Positions 25,943-37,667 of a stretch of DNA of 64,000 nt are shown here, piece after piece. The notes under the pieces were generated by a model. That model saw only the letters and a list, made by a program, of their open reading frames with translations. It ran no database searches and was not told where the DNA came from. Made by a program: the position numbers and the translations under genes. The DNA comes from Vespa crabro (lineage: Eukaryota; Arthropoda; Insecta; Hymenoptera; Vespidae). The stretch lies in NCBI RefSeq assembly GCF_910589235.1, contig NC_060978.1:713087-777086 (forward strand), written 5' to 3'. Every line of letters begins with the position of its first letter. The first letter of the stretch is position 1.

Positions 25943-26853
25943 CTCTTTTCCTATTTCTCTTTTTATTCTTCTTAATGAATAAAACTCAAGAATATTAATC
26001 GTATACGGTTGTTATTTATTTATACATCGCAGTATCTTTTCGTCATAATTGATATAACAATCACTATCGAAAAATATTTTCTATATAATATTGTACAAAA
26101 TGAAAGCAAAGAAAATTATCGCGTACGACGATAAAAATATGTTTATTAAATTAAATCTAATATTTAAAATATTAGGATAATAACAAGTAATTCGATCGAA
26201 GATCGAACGTATTGAGATACAATATATTTCGAAGAAATCGTTGGATTACGAATTTATTGATTACGAACGAGAGTGAAAGATAAAATAGAGGGCGCGAGGT
26301 CTATATCTTTCTCTCTCTGTCTTTTTCTTAATGAATAAAACGTAGGAATATTTAATCACATACGCTTATTCTTTCTTATTTCGCTATATCTCTCCGTCAT
26401 AATTGACCAATCTATATCAAAAAGTTTCATTTTTTATTTATTTATTTATTTATTTATTTATTTTCTTTTTTTTTTTCTTTTTTAATGGCGTTCGATATAG
26501 CAAAGAAAATAATTGCGTACAAATGATAATAATATTTTTATGACGTTTTAGATGTAACGCTTAAAATAATTATCTATCTGTTTTTGTTAATGAATAAGAC
26601 GTAAGAATTTATTAGCATATTCTTTCTTATTTTTCCCCCTGTATCTTTTCGTTGGAATTGATCTATATAAAAAATTCTATATCGTGAAATATATTGAATG
26701 AAAAATCATAAATCAAAGTGAAATAAAGAAAATAATATTTTTATGACGTTATATATTTAACATATTAAAATATTGATAAAACAGGAACAATCATTCGTGT
26801 ACGAATGTATCGAGATAGAGAGAATCCTTCGGAGAAATCGTCGGAAGTTGTTT
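25427..26853 (+). repeat. Tandem array of about four diverged 260-430 bp units
   Basis: Units begin near 25427, 25835, 26255 and 26571. Shared landmarks recur in the same order: gattacgaacgaga, then agataaaa-agagggcgc-aggtct, a CT-rich tract, ttcttaatgaataaaac, a cgtcataattgat-like block, gcaaagaaaataattgcgtac, and a unit end like ttcgaagaaatcg. The first landmark is exactly 420 bp apart in units 2 and 3 (25835 and 26255). The ttcttaatgaataaaa block occurs at 25539, 25969 and 26325, and as gttaatgaataagac at 26586. Unit 4 lacks the GC-rich head. No long open frame is conserved, so this is a non-coding local duplication series. Confidence 0.8.
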
Positions 26854-27295
26854 TATACCTTAGGGAGAAGATCGATTTCTTTTAATCGATTCTCGCCATC
26901 TCATAGCTTAATTCCATTCTGAAGGATCCGAAGGAAACGTTCATCTCGAATATTTGCTATATAAAGTAGTAAACCTCGAGGATACACGCGCCGGTGTTAT
27001 TACATACCGAGTAAATTACTTACTTACGTATAGTAACAATTCAGTTCTTTTTTCTTTTGTATTTTCTTTTTCTTTCTCTCTTTTCTCTTTTCTTCCTTTT
27101 TTTCCTTTTTTCCACGAAACATGTCGTAATCTTTTTCTTTCGTTTCTTTTTTTCTTTTCTTTTTTTTCTTTTTTGTTTTTATTTTTTCCATTGAGAGAAA
27201 CGCGGCACGTGGAGAAACAACGATAAAATATAATGACGCGGTTTTTGTTGATAAAGACCGAATAAAAACGGATTAATGCGACACAGGAAAAAAAC

Positions 27296-27297
<2 letters not shown>

Positions 27298-27349
<52 letters not shown>
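27298..27349 (+). repeat. (GA)n, about 52 bp
   Basis: A perfect GA tract. Confidence 0.95.
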
Positions 27350-27352
<3 letters not shown>

Positions 27353-27584
27353 ATGAGCGTGTCTCGACGTAATAACCTAATAAGTTCGTCATAAGATCGA
27401 TTTTTAATACGGTTCGCGTGTTGTTTGATAAAAGGAAAGAACTTTAGCTAGTCAATCGGACAATGATCGCATTTGTTCGTCGTATTTTCGAGAACCTTCT
27501 CTCACGAAAGCATCGCCGGACTATACCATCGAACATTTTTTCCGATCACATCCAAGGTTAAAAGTCCAAGGTGCATTTGTACAC

Positions 27585-27670
27585 AGGTAGGTAGGTAGGT
27601 AGGTAGGTAGGTAGGTAGGTAGGTAGGTAGGTAGGTAGGTAGGTAGGTAGGTAGATAGATAGGTAGGTAG
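27585..27670 (+). repeat. (AGGT)n, about 21 units
   Basis: About 86 bp of AGGT units with one AGAT interruption near the 3' end. Every unit also contains the G|GTAG donor-like string, so splice predictions here are meaningless. Confidence 0.95.
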
Positions 27671-27848
27671 AATAGAGAGGTATATAAGTATCGAGTCGAA
27701 CGATCTGGAATGGAAAAGTACAGAGGCGTATGAGAAAAGGAAACGTAAATCATGATGATGATGATGAGAGCTCTCAAACGAGATACTAGTTCAAATAGAT
27801 CTCGAAGAGATAGATAAAAGGAAGGAAGAGAGAGATGGAGAGAGAGAT

Positions 27849-27902
<54 letters not shown>
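27849..27902 (+). repeat. (GA)n, about 54 bp
   Basis: A GA tract 180 bp after the AGGT array. Confidence 0.95.
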
Positions 27903-27905
<3 letters not shown>

Positions 27906-28386
27906 AAGGAAGAAAAAAAAATCATCGTATTGCAATGTCGCAACTTGTTCTTTTTTCATTTCTTTCTTTTTTTTTTTTTTCCTTTTCAAATTCGAATTCC
28001 TGCATCGTCGAACGAGATCCGTCTAGATCCATATCCCCTTAGACCCCCGCGTCGTCCGCCCCAGACGCATCTCGTTGAGACTCTTTCTTTTTCTTTCCTC
28101 TTTTTTTTTTCTTTCTTTCTTTTTCTTTTCTATATTCCATATCGTGGAAAGTATTTTTTTTTTTTTTACAAAGAAAAAAAAAAGAAAAGAAAAGAAAGTC
28201 GTTTTCAAATTTACACGAGCAAACGTTTCTTCCGTATCATCCGGGGACTGTTCATCCCTTCCGATCGATACACAGTCTCCCTCGCATCACTGCAAAAATG
28301 CGAGCCGAGTACGAATCAACCTATGGCAATGCGCCACGTGAATCCCGTGTAGGGATTCAAGGGATAGGAAGGTGACTCCCCTCCTT

Positions 28387-28417
<31 letters not shown>

Positions 28418-29104
28418 ATCTCTACGGATGACGCATTAGCGCGTCATCCCAAGGATGGAAGGGTATGGGGTTTGCATGAATCAGGATCACCTTTTGCCAA
28501 GTTTCACAGACGTCGAACTATTTTAAAAGGTGATTCTATATCGTTACGTCAGGGATGCACGTTGAAAGAAGTAAGGAAAAAAAAAAGAAAGAAAGAAAAA
28601 AAGTAAAAGAAAAAGAAAAAAAGGTTCGCGCGACGATCATAATGACGTATATATGTACATTGTACCTGTATAGGATAATACAAATCGGAGGATGACTTTT
28701 AAATAAATTTCCATAACTTTAGTGTTCAGTTTATACGGAACATATATATACATACACATATATATATATATATATTTTGGAGTGCCGAGATAATTAAATT
28801 AACATTTCGATAGGCGTAAAATTGATTCGAACGACGCTCTTGTCGAATCCACTTGTCGAAACCCGAAAACTCGATCCTTTTTTTCCTCCCTTCGTTTCTT
28901 GTTATTTTTTTCTTCTTTTTTTTTTACTTGCAGCTAGCAGCGCAACCAAGATTCAGGCCTAAGGCTAAATCCTGGTATAATCCTTAGGCGCCTATTGAAA
29001 CGTTGTCTGTTTCTTTTCTTCATTTTTTTTCCTTCTCTCTCTCTCTCTCTCTCTCTCTCCTCCTTCGTTGTCTCTTTTGAGTCATATTTGAGAGTGATTA
29101 AGTG

Positions 29105-29166
29105 ATGCCCGTCAATCGAAGGAAGAGGAATATCCTACGCGTGGAAGCTTGCAAGACAGAAACAAG
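29105..29166 (+). other. Candidate short first coding exon on the plus strand
   Basis: ATG at 29105, with an in-frame TAA just upstream, opens 20 codons (MPVNRRKRNILRVEACKTET) to a good donor, ACAAG|GTAAGA. It faces the minus-strand candidate at 29244-29329 and the putative introns would overlap, so at most one is likely to be real. Confidence 0.18.
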
Positions 29167-29243
29167 GTAAGAAGGTTGCATCATCCATTCCAGTGAGAGG
29201 ATAAATTTCTTAGAAGTCTCGGGGCTGATAGATACTTACTTAC

Positions 29244-29329
29244 GTGTTGTGGAGCTCACGCACAAGCCAACGGCGCTTCTCTCTTTGGGATTCCGTATCG
29301 GTTCTCAGACTGGTTGGAGACGTGCGCAT
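29244..29329 (-). other. Candidate first coding exon on the minus strand
   Basis: ATG at 29329, directly preceded by an in-frame TGA, opens 28 codons plus 2 nt (starting MRTSPTSLRTDTESQREKRR) to a strong donor, CAAC-AC|GTAAGTAAG. The block is GC-rich and non-repetitive. No acceptor-linked second exon was found, so coding status is unproven. Confidence 0.25.
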
Positions 29330-29461
29330 CGGTCACCACGTGTCCTAAGATATTGCGTCTTATTCGCCGTTCGTAGTTGTCCTTGAGAGCGAAATCGCCT
29401 TCGAGAGAGCTTGGACGCGTCGACGCGACCTTAACCCTTGTTTACCAGCGAGGACCAATAG

Positions 29462-29494
<33 letters not shown>

Positions 29495-30233
29495 TATATA
29501 TATATACTTTTGAATCTTGATTCTTTGAGGACTTTCGACTCTCCGCGCTTCGTTCATGTCCATCACGAATGCATGAACAATAGGGTCCTTGATACAAAAA
29601 AAAAAAAAAAATGAAAGAAAAAGAAAGAAAAATAAGTAAATGATAATTCGTTCCGATCATATCATCCGTATTTATCTAGTTCTTTTTTTGTTTGTTTGTT
29701 TGTTCGTTTGTTTGTTCGTTCGTTCGTTCGTTCGTTCGTTTGATCAGGAACTCTGATCGATATTGAAAAACTTACGTGGGAGTCAAAGGAATCAAAAGGG
29801 CCAAATAAATAACTTTTACATATTTAATTGTACGATCATCTTTGTCTCAAATCGAGACCACTTACCAATGGATTACGACGAACTTTTGAACTTTCCTTTT
29901 TTGTTCGTACTTTTTCTCTTACCTTGACGATTACGTTTGTCCTACAATATACGTAATAATAACGTAAGACCTCTTTCATTTCTTTACTTTATGCGGAAAA
30001 ACGCGAACTATCAGTATTATCTCGTTGTTTCATGGTAATGTATCGTACGAAAACTATCGTATTTGTCATTCGACTTACTTTCGTTTACTACCTTCCTTAA
30101 TTCCCCTCCCTCTCTTCTCGACTCCCTCCAATCATGTTAGGAGAGATAATTTTTAGGAAAAGAGAAAGGAGTTTCCGGATTGGCGCTCCTTAATTATACC
30201 GAAGCAAAGTAAGGGGCTATGTCCATGATGGAA

Positions 30234-30234
<1 letters not shown>

Positions 30235-30285
<51 letters not shown>

Positions 30286-30298
30286 CCATATATATACG
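30235..30298. repeat. TA-rich tract
   Basis: A TA dinucleotide run interrupted by CATA units, about 130 bp upstream of the candidate promoter at 30426. Confidence 0.85.
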
Positions 30299-30425
30299 TT
30301 CATAGAAGCACGTGTATATACGATGCGGAATTACATTCACGGTAGACGATAGACACGATTACACACGTGCATAGATAGGAATACGTATATATAGGTTTCT
30401 AGTATATGGTGTTGTGTATATGCGT

Positions 30426-30460
30426 TATAAAAGCCGCAAGTACGTTCGCCGTAGTACGCT
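30426..30460 (+). promoter_or_regulatory. Candidate TATA promoter
   Basis: TATAAAAG at 30426-30433 is followed 25-30 bp later by gccgtagtacgc. Downstream is about 200 bp of GC-rich, ATG-poor sequence ending at a possible donor, CACGG|GTAGGT (30662), as expected of a non-coding first exon. It could start a plus-strand transcript; the gene is unknown. Confidence 0.3.
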
Positions 30461-31134
30461 GGGCGCGTTTTCCGCGTTCATTGCCCTCCGCTAGACTTGA
30501 GTTAACGTCTCGCACGAAAACGTGAGCGCGCTAGATCGGATCAAGGATTATAAGCCCCGTAAAATATATTTTATTCGCCATCTCGTTCCACCGGACAGAT
30601 AACCATTACCAATCTCGCACGCCACACGTGGCGGAAACGTGCCGCGTTGACCGGCTGCACGGGTAGGTCCTCGTGACCACTTCAGAGGGAGCTATCGGTC
30701 CTGCGAGATACTTGACCCGAACGAACATACATGCACAAATAGAGAAAAGATATGTATATGTTGTGTATGTGTGTGTGTGGTGTGTGTGTTTGTTTGTTTG
30801 TACGCATGTGCGAATAATGTGAGTGTATATGTATATACATGTAAGATCTCGTTCGCACGTGGGAGCGTTTAAAGTTTTATTATCCTGAGATATCGTGCGA
30901 GATAGAACGTGGAATTTGTTCCGCAGTTAGAACCGTTTTAAATGAATTTCCGTGAAATAAGTAATTTTAAGGGGAAAATAGATAAGGAGAATGCATGGAA
31001 AGGTCGTTCGTAAATAGCTTTTTTTTTTTATTTGATAATTAGTTTAATCGAACAACTTAACGCATTGCGGACGGTTCCACGATAATTCTCGTGATTTTCA
31101 TTTCAGAGCTTGTGGTCAATCACGTGTGGAGAAT

Positions 31135-31137
<3 letters not shown>

Positions 31138-31190
<53 letters not shown>
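31138..31190. repeat. (TA)n, about 50 bp
   Basis: A near-perfect TA tract. A second, 40-bp one lies at about 31472-31511. Confidence 0.9.
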
Positions 31191-31194
<4 letters not shown>

Positions 31195-31466
31195 TAGTTC
31201 GTAAGAATATGTAATAAATGATTTTAAAATGTAATGGGTATTTAATTTTAATTGAACGTGTCTTTAAAATTTATGTAAAACCTTTTTTTTTGTTGTATTC
31301 ATTAAACAAAAACATAATTGGCCATTAGATGAAAGCTAGGAATAAAATTTTTCGAAGTCCGCAAAATATTTTCTTTGTAAACAATGATTTATATCGAACG
31401 ATCGACGAATCGTTTCGAAAATTTAAAAGAATTATCATCGAAATCGAAAGGAAATATATTTGTATA

Positions 31467-31515
<49 letters not shown>

Positions 31516-32354
31516 CGTATAGATTATCAACGACGAAAAGATAGGTGGGATAGATGATATTAATTATTAAAGACGCAATAATAAGTAATAATATTTTTCT
31601 CAACATTAAGAATGCCGTCCTTCATTTCGTTACTTCGCATTTATTTCCCGTCTCTGTATATCGTATATATGTATAATTAAATAGATATCTCCTCGTTTAA
31701 AAGAATGAATAGCAGCCAGTCTGGTGTGTATTTTTAAAACCGCAACTAGTACGCGGCCCCGCATGGTCGATCCAGTATGCTAATCGTTAATGCGTCTCAA
31801 ACGTAATAATAATGTTAAATCGCTTGAGTGTTTTGTTTATCGACATACGCGACAATAAATGCATAAACATACAATGTAAAACGTATCATCGATTGTCTGA
31901 CTCTAAACGACGCCGCTACTGTTACTACTGCTACTACTACTACTATTATTACGGCTTCACCGATGATATATATATAGGGTGGGAATGAAAACGTTAGGGA
32001 AATTTGAATCTTTGGACGATATTGGAATGTAGATGTGTAACATCATTTCCTGTATTACGAGCTTAACCCAACGAGTTACTGTGCTCGATGAAATAGCAAA
32101 CGAGGCAATTGGATTGACGGCCATGAGAAAATAAAATGAAAGAGAGAGGGAGAGAGAGAGAGAGAGGAGGGTAGAGAGGGAGAAAGAAGGAAGAACGAAT
32201 TATAATGTTTTTAAGAAATATAATGTTTATATTATGTTTTTTTTTTTTTTCATCGTCAAACATAAATTATGGAAGTCGTACTCAAAAGAAAACATACACG
32301 CAGAGAAACGTACGAACGATCAAAAGATATCATTGTTAAAGATATCATTGTTAA

Positions 32355-32411
<57 letters not shown>
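32355..32411. repeat. (TA)n, about 56 bp
   Basis: A perfect TA tract. Confidence 0.95.
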
Positions 32412-32412
<1 letters not shown>

Positions 32413-32684
32413 TGAACGATTGTAACCACTTCCTTTGATACACAAAGTGTTGTGGTAGAAAGAATTTAAAAAGAAGAAAAAAAAGCAAAACAAAAAAAAG
32501 AAAAAAGAAAACAGGGCGCATTACGACGACCCTGGGATTATACAACGTGCATTCCTGTTTTCATCGGCTATTCATGCGTATACAAACGCACGCGTGAAAT
32601 TACGTAACAATCGAAACAAAAAAAAAAAAAAAGGAAGAAAGAAGGAAGGGGGAAAGAAAAATAAGGAAAAAAAAGAATAAATAA

Positions 32685-32724
<40 letters not shown>

Positions 32725-33110
32725 AAAAAAAGAAAAAGAAAAGGAAGGTGCATGCTTACACTACACATGGACAAGAAAAAAGGGTGCCGCTCACTTTTGC
32801 TAATTCACCGTATCACTCTCTTGTAATCATTGTAATACATGCACGCTTTGAATCATTTATTCGCACGTCGAACAATAAAACGTTTAACAACGTTGACACC
32901 TTGGTTCTAAGCTTCTCGATTAATCCCGATTAAAACGGGACGAATAGCGATATAAAATTTTACTCGTTCCTTTTTATTTTTCTTTTTTTTCTTTTTTTCC
33001 TTTTCTCTTTTTTTTTTCTTTTTCTTTTTTTTTTTTTTTTTTTTAATTCAAACAAGTATATCTCTCTATTTTTCTTTTCTTTTCTTTTCCTTTTTTTCTT
33101 CTTCTTTCCC

Positions 33111-33144
<34 letters not shown>

Positions 33145-33356
33145 CAAAAAGAGAACGAAGAGATCCTCATAAGGGATACAAAGAGTTTATTTCAATAATG
33201 GCGACGTCGAGAGATCTCAATGAAATATCCTAAGATTATTTCGAAATAGTACAACGGGCTTCGATTGTAATTGCGTCACTAACGACAACATAGAGGAGCA
33301 TATATAGAATCACTGTCGCTCTCAGTGTAAACGGTAGTAAACGCGCTACGTCTAAC

Positions 33357-33358
33357 AA

Positions 33359-33401
<43 letters not shown>

Positions 33402-33424
33402 ATCTCTCTCTTTCTCTCTTTCTA

Positions 33425-33455
<31 letters not shown>

Positions 33456-33456
33456 T

Positions 33457-33512
<56 letters not shown>
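33357..33512 (+). repeat. Long CT tract, about 155 bp
   Basis: CT dinucleotides with a few TTTCT and TATCT interruptions. It is the longest polypyrimidine block in the window, preceded upstream (32970-33145) by T-rich tracts. Confidence 0.95.
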
Positions 33513-33516
<4 letters not shown>

Positions 33517-34200
33517 CTCTTGTCTGTCTTTTCCTTTTTCGACGTGCGTGTTTACCCTCCCTCCCCTCTCCACTCCACTCCCACCCTCGTCATCCCCCTT
33601 CTCTTTCTATCTTGATGTCACACGTCTCTGTATACGCTCGTATATATGCCTGTGAACACACTTGCTCGTATACAAACAGCAAAGACATCCAATGCTAAAT
33701 CACTTTCTTCCTCAAAGGATCGAAACGACTGTTTTTTTTTTGTTTTCTTTTCTTTCTTTTTTCTTCTTCTTTCTTTTTACTATGTCTCGTACCGGGTTTA
33801 TTAAGATTCTACGAAATATTAAACGCGTGTCTCTCTCTCTCTCTCTTTCTTTCAGATTTATTAATTTGCTATTAGCGCAAAATCTCGTTAGTTTATTAAA
33901 CGTTCATTTAGTTATCATAGATATGTACGATCGATTGATACGGGTCATAGATCCTTTATGAGAAATATGTTCTTTTTCATTTTTGCTTCTCTCTTCTTTT
34001 TTTTCTTTTTTTTTTTTACTCGGACGCGACCTTATACCTTCAAACATTGTAATTTGCATTTTATTGTATACATTTATTGCATGCATATATATTTATATAT
34101 CTATGTATACATATATATTTATATTTGTATATCGAGCAGTAAAAACTTTTTTTTTTTGAAAATTACCTTATTTCCTATGACACTCATCTCTGGATGCGAT

Positions 34201-34237
<37 letters not shown>

Positions 34238-35429
34238 TTTTCTCTCTATCTTCATCATTCCTTTTCTTTTTTTTTCCGCCCACTCGCGAATTGACGCACG
34301 AATGCAATAGTTCTACGAATAATATAATCTCACGCATCTGCGTCATCCGCCAAAGAAAATGTTAAACAGAAAAGAATTTTAATATATTGACACGATGGAG
34401 GTATATCCATCCATAAAATGGACACTGAACGACTAGGCGTGTCAATTTATTCATTAAGAATTCATATTGATCATAATTCCATGAACCAAAAGTCAAAAGA
34501 AAAATTCGTATATTTGGACATTAATTAGATAGATCGTTTTTAATAATGCATCTTTGGATTTTTTTTGTTTTTTGAAAGAAAACAGAAAAGAATGAAAAAG
34601 AAAGAAAGAGAAAGAAAGAAAGCAAAAACAAAACGTAATTCGACGATACGTCGGCGTCAGCCATGGCGCGTCTCTTGTTCATCTTTTTTGCAGATTTCTC
34701 CTCCTACCCCCTCCCCCGCCCATCCTCTACAACTCTCGGCATATAAAAATACCGAGTATTAATTTTCAATGATGCGAATTCCGGCATCGAATCCGAGTCA
34801 ATTCGAAGGATAGTTAAACCGGAAAGTTAAACTCAAATCGAAGGGATTCCTTCTTTTTTTTTTCAGACAGTCGCATGCGTTTCCATTAACTTCCTATTCG
34901 TATCGCATTACGTCGCCATTCTATACGATGACGGCCATTTATTTTCGTATTATTCGCAGTTATATGATCGTAGAGGTATTACTACGATGCATGCGAACGA
35001 TACGAAAATAAAAGCTTCTTTGTTTCAAAATGCATAAATGGGATCAAGTAGACGAAAATATCGGAATACCGTGAAAATGGAAGCTGATAATAAAAAAAAA
35101 AAAGGAAAGAAAGGAAAAAAAAAGAAAAAAGAAAAAAGAAAAGAAAAAAAAAACACGGATAGTCTCGAGTATATTTTTTATGAGATATCCGCGTCACTAT
35201 AAACCGCGATATCATTTTATAATTCTTCGAATAGCGTTAGTAATGTAATCCTTCGTTAAGTAAAAATCATATTTAAATTTATTAAGGATTCTTTTCTTTT
35301 TTCCTGTTTTTTTTTTTTTTTTACACGAATTCCATCGATCACAAATTGGAACCGTCCCGATGGAACGGCGCAAAGTGATCGTAAGTGTCGTTCGAGAATA
35401 GAAAAATCCTTGGATTACCGGTAAGTACT

Positions 35430-35462
<33 letters not shown>

Positions 35463-35822
35463 GTTCCGTTCGCCGATCGGCAAATAATAACAGAGACAAA
35501 AGTAATTTGTTGGCACGCGGCAAGCCGCATGTTATACCGCATCATATCGCGTGAATGGAACCGTGCCTTGATAATATTCACTCGCTTTTGTTTATCCAGT
35601 CGAGGACGAGGTTTCATATTTCGGAGACACCACATAATATAATTTCCTGTTTGACGATTTCAACGTAATTTTGAATTTTTTTTTTTTTTTTTTTAGATAA
35701 CTTACTACTCAATTAAATAGTACTTACGTAGGATACATAAATACAAACATAGATACTAATATACGATCTTGATGAAATAAAAGATATCTAGTATTAATCT
35801 AAGATCGGTCTCCAGTATCTTC

Positions 35823-35842
35823 CTAAGTAAGTACTTACTTAG
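35823..35842. repeat. Perfect 20-bp palindrome
   Basis: ctaagtaagtacttacttag reads the same on both strands. Its core gtaagtacttac recurs at 35420-35431. Confidence 0.9.
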
Positions 35843-35925
35843 ATATTATAATTACTTGGCTGATCGAATGATTTAATAGATCGTACGACGTAGTGGGTTA
35901 CTCGCTGTCAGAGAGTAACACTTAC

Positions 35926-36077
35926 CAAACACATATGTGCGTGCCTATAGACTCGGTAGAGTACCTGCGGGTCAACGTCCTTTCGAAGGTTCGGATCGTA
36001 ATAAGAGCGAGTGCGCAGTACCGTCGCATACCGATCTATCGGTGCAAACGACTGCTCATACAGGAACGGATCGATCC
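35926..36077 (-). other. Candidate exon on the minus strand ending in a strong donor
   Basis: The donor is TTTG|GTAAGT. One frame is open for 51 codons and reads protein-like, including YEQSFAPIDRYATVLRTRSY near its start and DPQVLYRVYRHAHMC near its end, but its acceptor (tttgtaag) is weak. A second frame has ATG at 36029 and starts MRRYCALALITI, reaching the same donor in phase 2. The plus strand is also open. Only the donor is strong evidence. Confidence 0.25.
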
Positions 36078-36739
36078 CTTACAAATGTAACTTTTTTTAT
36101 TTATCATTTTTTCCAACTAAGATGAAAAAATATATATTTTCATAGTACGACGATATATCAAAGAGTATTATTTACGTATCTATCGTAAGTTTCATGATTT
36201 TTAATCGTTTAAATTAATGCCACGATTCGTTTAATGAAATCTAACGATTAAACAAACGCTTATCTGATGATCTACAGATAGATTTTATAAAATCAAACGT
36301 ATAGGAGGGAGGAAAAATCAATGATTATCGTACCTACGAATGAAAATGAATGAAAATGATAATATAACGACGGATTTCTTGTTTGGCTCGTTTACTCGTT
36401 GTCGAGTTAATACGCTCCTGATCGGGCGGGAGAGGGGTGGTAAGGGGATAAGGGGGTAGGGGGGTAGGCGAGGAGAGACGGGAACGTTTCCTCGAGGTTT
36501 CCTGTTAGACAGACTCGCGTTGACATTTCGATCTCGTTGCGAGCCAATCCCTGCCAATCACCCTGCGCGCTTGTAATTCTTTGCCGTCCGTGGTTTGCCG
36601 ACCTCATCGTCCTCTCTCCCTCTTACAATAAATTTCCGCGAACGGGATTGTACTAGCGTTCTCTTGTTCTAGTTTCGTTAAAAGCGACCTCGCCGGTGTG
36701 ATCGCCATTAATTCAATGATTTCATTTTCTCGCCGATCG

Positions 36740-36743
<4 letters not shown>

Positions 36744-36781
<38 letters not shown>
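36744..36781. repeat. (TA)n, about 38 bp
   Basis: A perfect TA tract. Confidence 0.95.
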
Positions 36782-36784
<3 letters not shown>

Positions 36785-37009
36785 CATTACATATATACAT
36801 ATGTTTTTCATACTCGATCTTTATAGATCGTTACGAACGGTATGAATTATTATTGTCATTATTATTTTATTATATAATAGAAAAATATTATCATCCAGGA
36901 TAATTTTATGGGCGTCGGATATTGTTCGTAGAAATAAAATCGAATAAGATCGAATATTGAATGATTTTTTTTTAAGATAGTTAGATCGTCGTTCGAAATG
37001 ATCAAAAAG

Positions 37010-37055
<46 letters not shown>

Positions 37056-37082
37056 AGGGAGGGAGGGAGGGAGGGAGAGAGT
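37010..37082 (+). repeat. (GA)n then (GGGA)7
   Basis: A GA dinucleotide tract passes directly into GGGA tetranucleotides and back to GA. Confidence 0.95.
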
Positions 37083-37508
37083 CTTGGTTCTCGTCTCGTT
37101 TCGTAGATTTTTAGAAAAAAAATAATAAAGAAAAGGAATAAAGCGGAAGGGTTGAAAAAAGGGTTCCCTCCCTCCCGAGTTCATTCGTGTCCGTTCTTTT
37201 TCCGTCTACGGTACATTAGCGTTTGTCACTTTTACTGTTGACTGGGGTTACTCGAGCATTGACCGCTCGCTTGCTCTGTCGCTCGTTCTGTTGCTCGCTC
37301 GTCCGTCCGTCCCGTCCATTCAACGTGCATTACTATGGCGGCAAGCGTGCTCGCGCATTACACTCCGTAGATCCTCTTTTTGTTTCCTCGGTTACACGTG
37401 CTCGGTCCTTCCTATTCATTCGTTTTGCATAACCCATTGTAAACAGAAGTTAAGACAGATAGACAGACAGATAGATAGATAGATAAAGACAAACAGATAG
37501 AAAGAGAG

Positions 37509-37551
<43 letters not shown>

Positions 37552-37628
37552 CAATATATAACAACGGCTTTGAACGGTGCAACGCGATCGACGATCTACG
37601 ATCGTAAAGCGGATCGTGAAGACGCGCT

Positions 37629-37667
37629 ATGGATGCCATTAGGAGGGAGTCACGTAGAATCGCATGG
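37629..37667 (+). other. Candidate very short first coding exon
   Basis: ATG at 37629 opens MDAIRRESRRIAW and reaches a good donor, ATGG|GTAAGC, in phase 0, with an in-frame TGA upstream. It lies in a GC-richer stretch. No partner exon was identified. Confidence 0.13.

Larger units (their letters stand above)
26854..29100. other. Non-coding, repeat-rich
   Basis: T-rich tract 27040-27190, GA and AGGT arrays, a T-rich tract near 27960-28160, and moderately GC-rich pieces at 28000-28080 and 28240-28560 without convincing frames. Confidence 0.55.
29330..35400. other. Non-coding, with promoter candidates
   Basis: Holds the TATA candidate at 30426 and a GC-rich stretch 30430-30720. A second TATATAGA/TCAGTG pair lies at 33301-33326, though its spacing (about 23 bp) is short. 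Long CT and poly-T tracts run from 32970 to 33512. No coding exon is supported. Confidence 0.5.

Noticed and set aside
27585..27670. Dense donor-like GGTAG strings and a possible array
   Set aside because: A simple AGGT microsatellite. There are no spacers, so it is not a CRISPR-like array.
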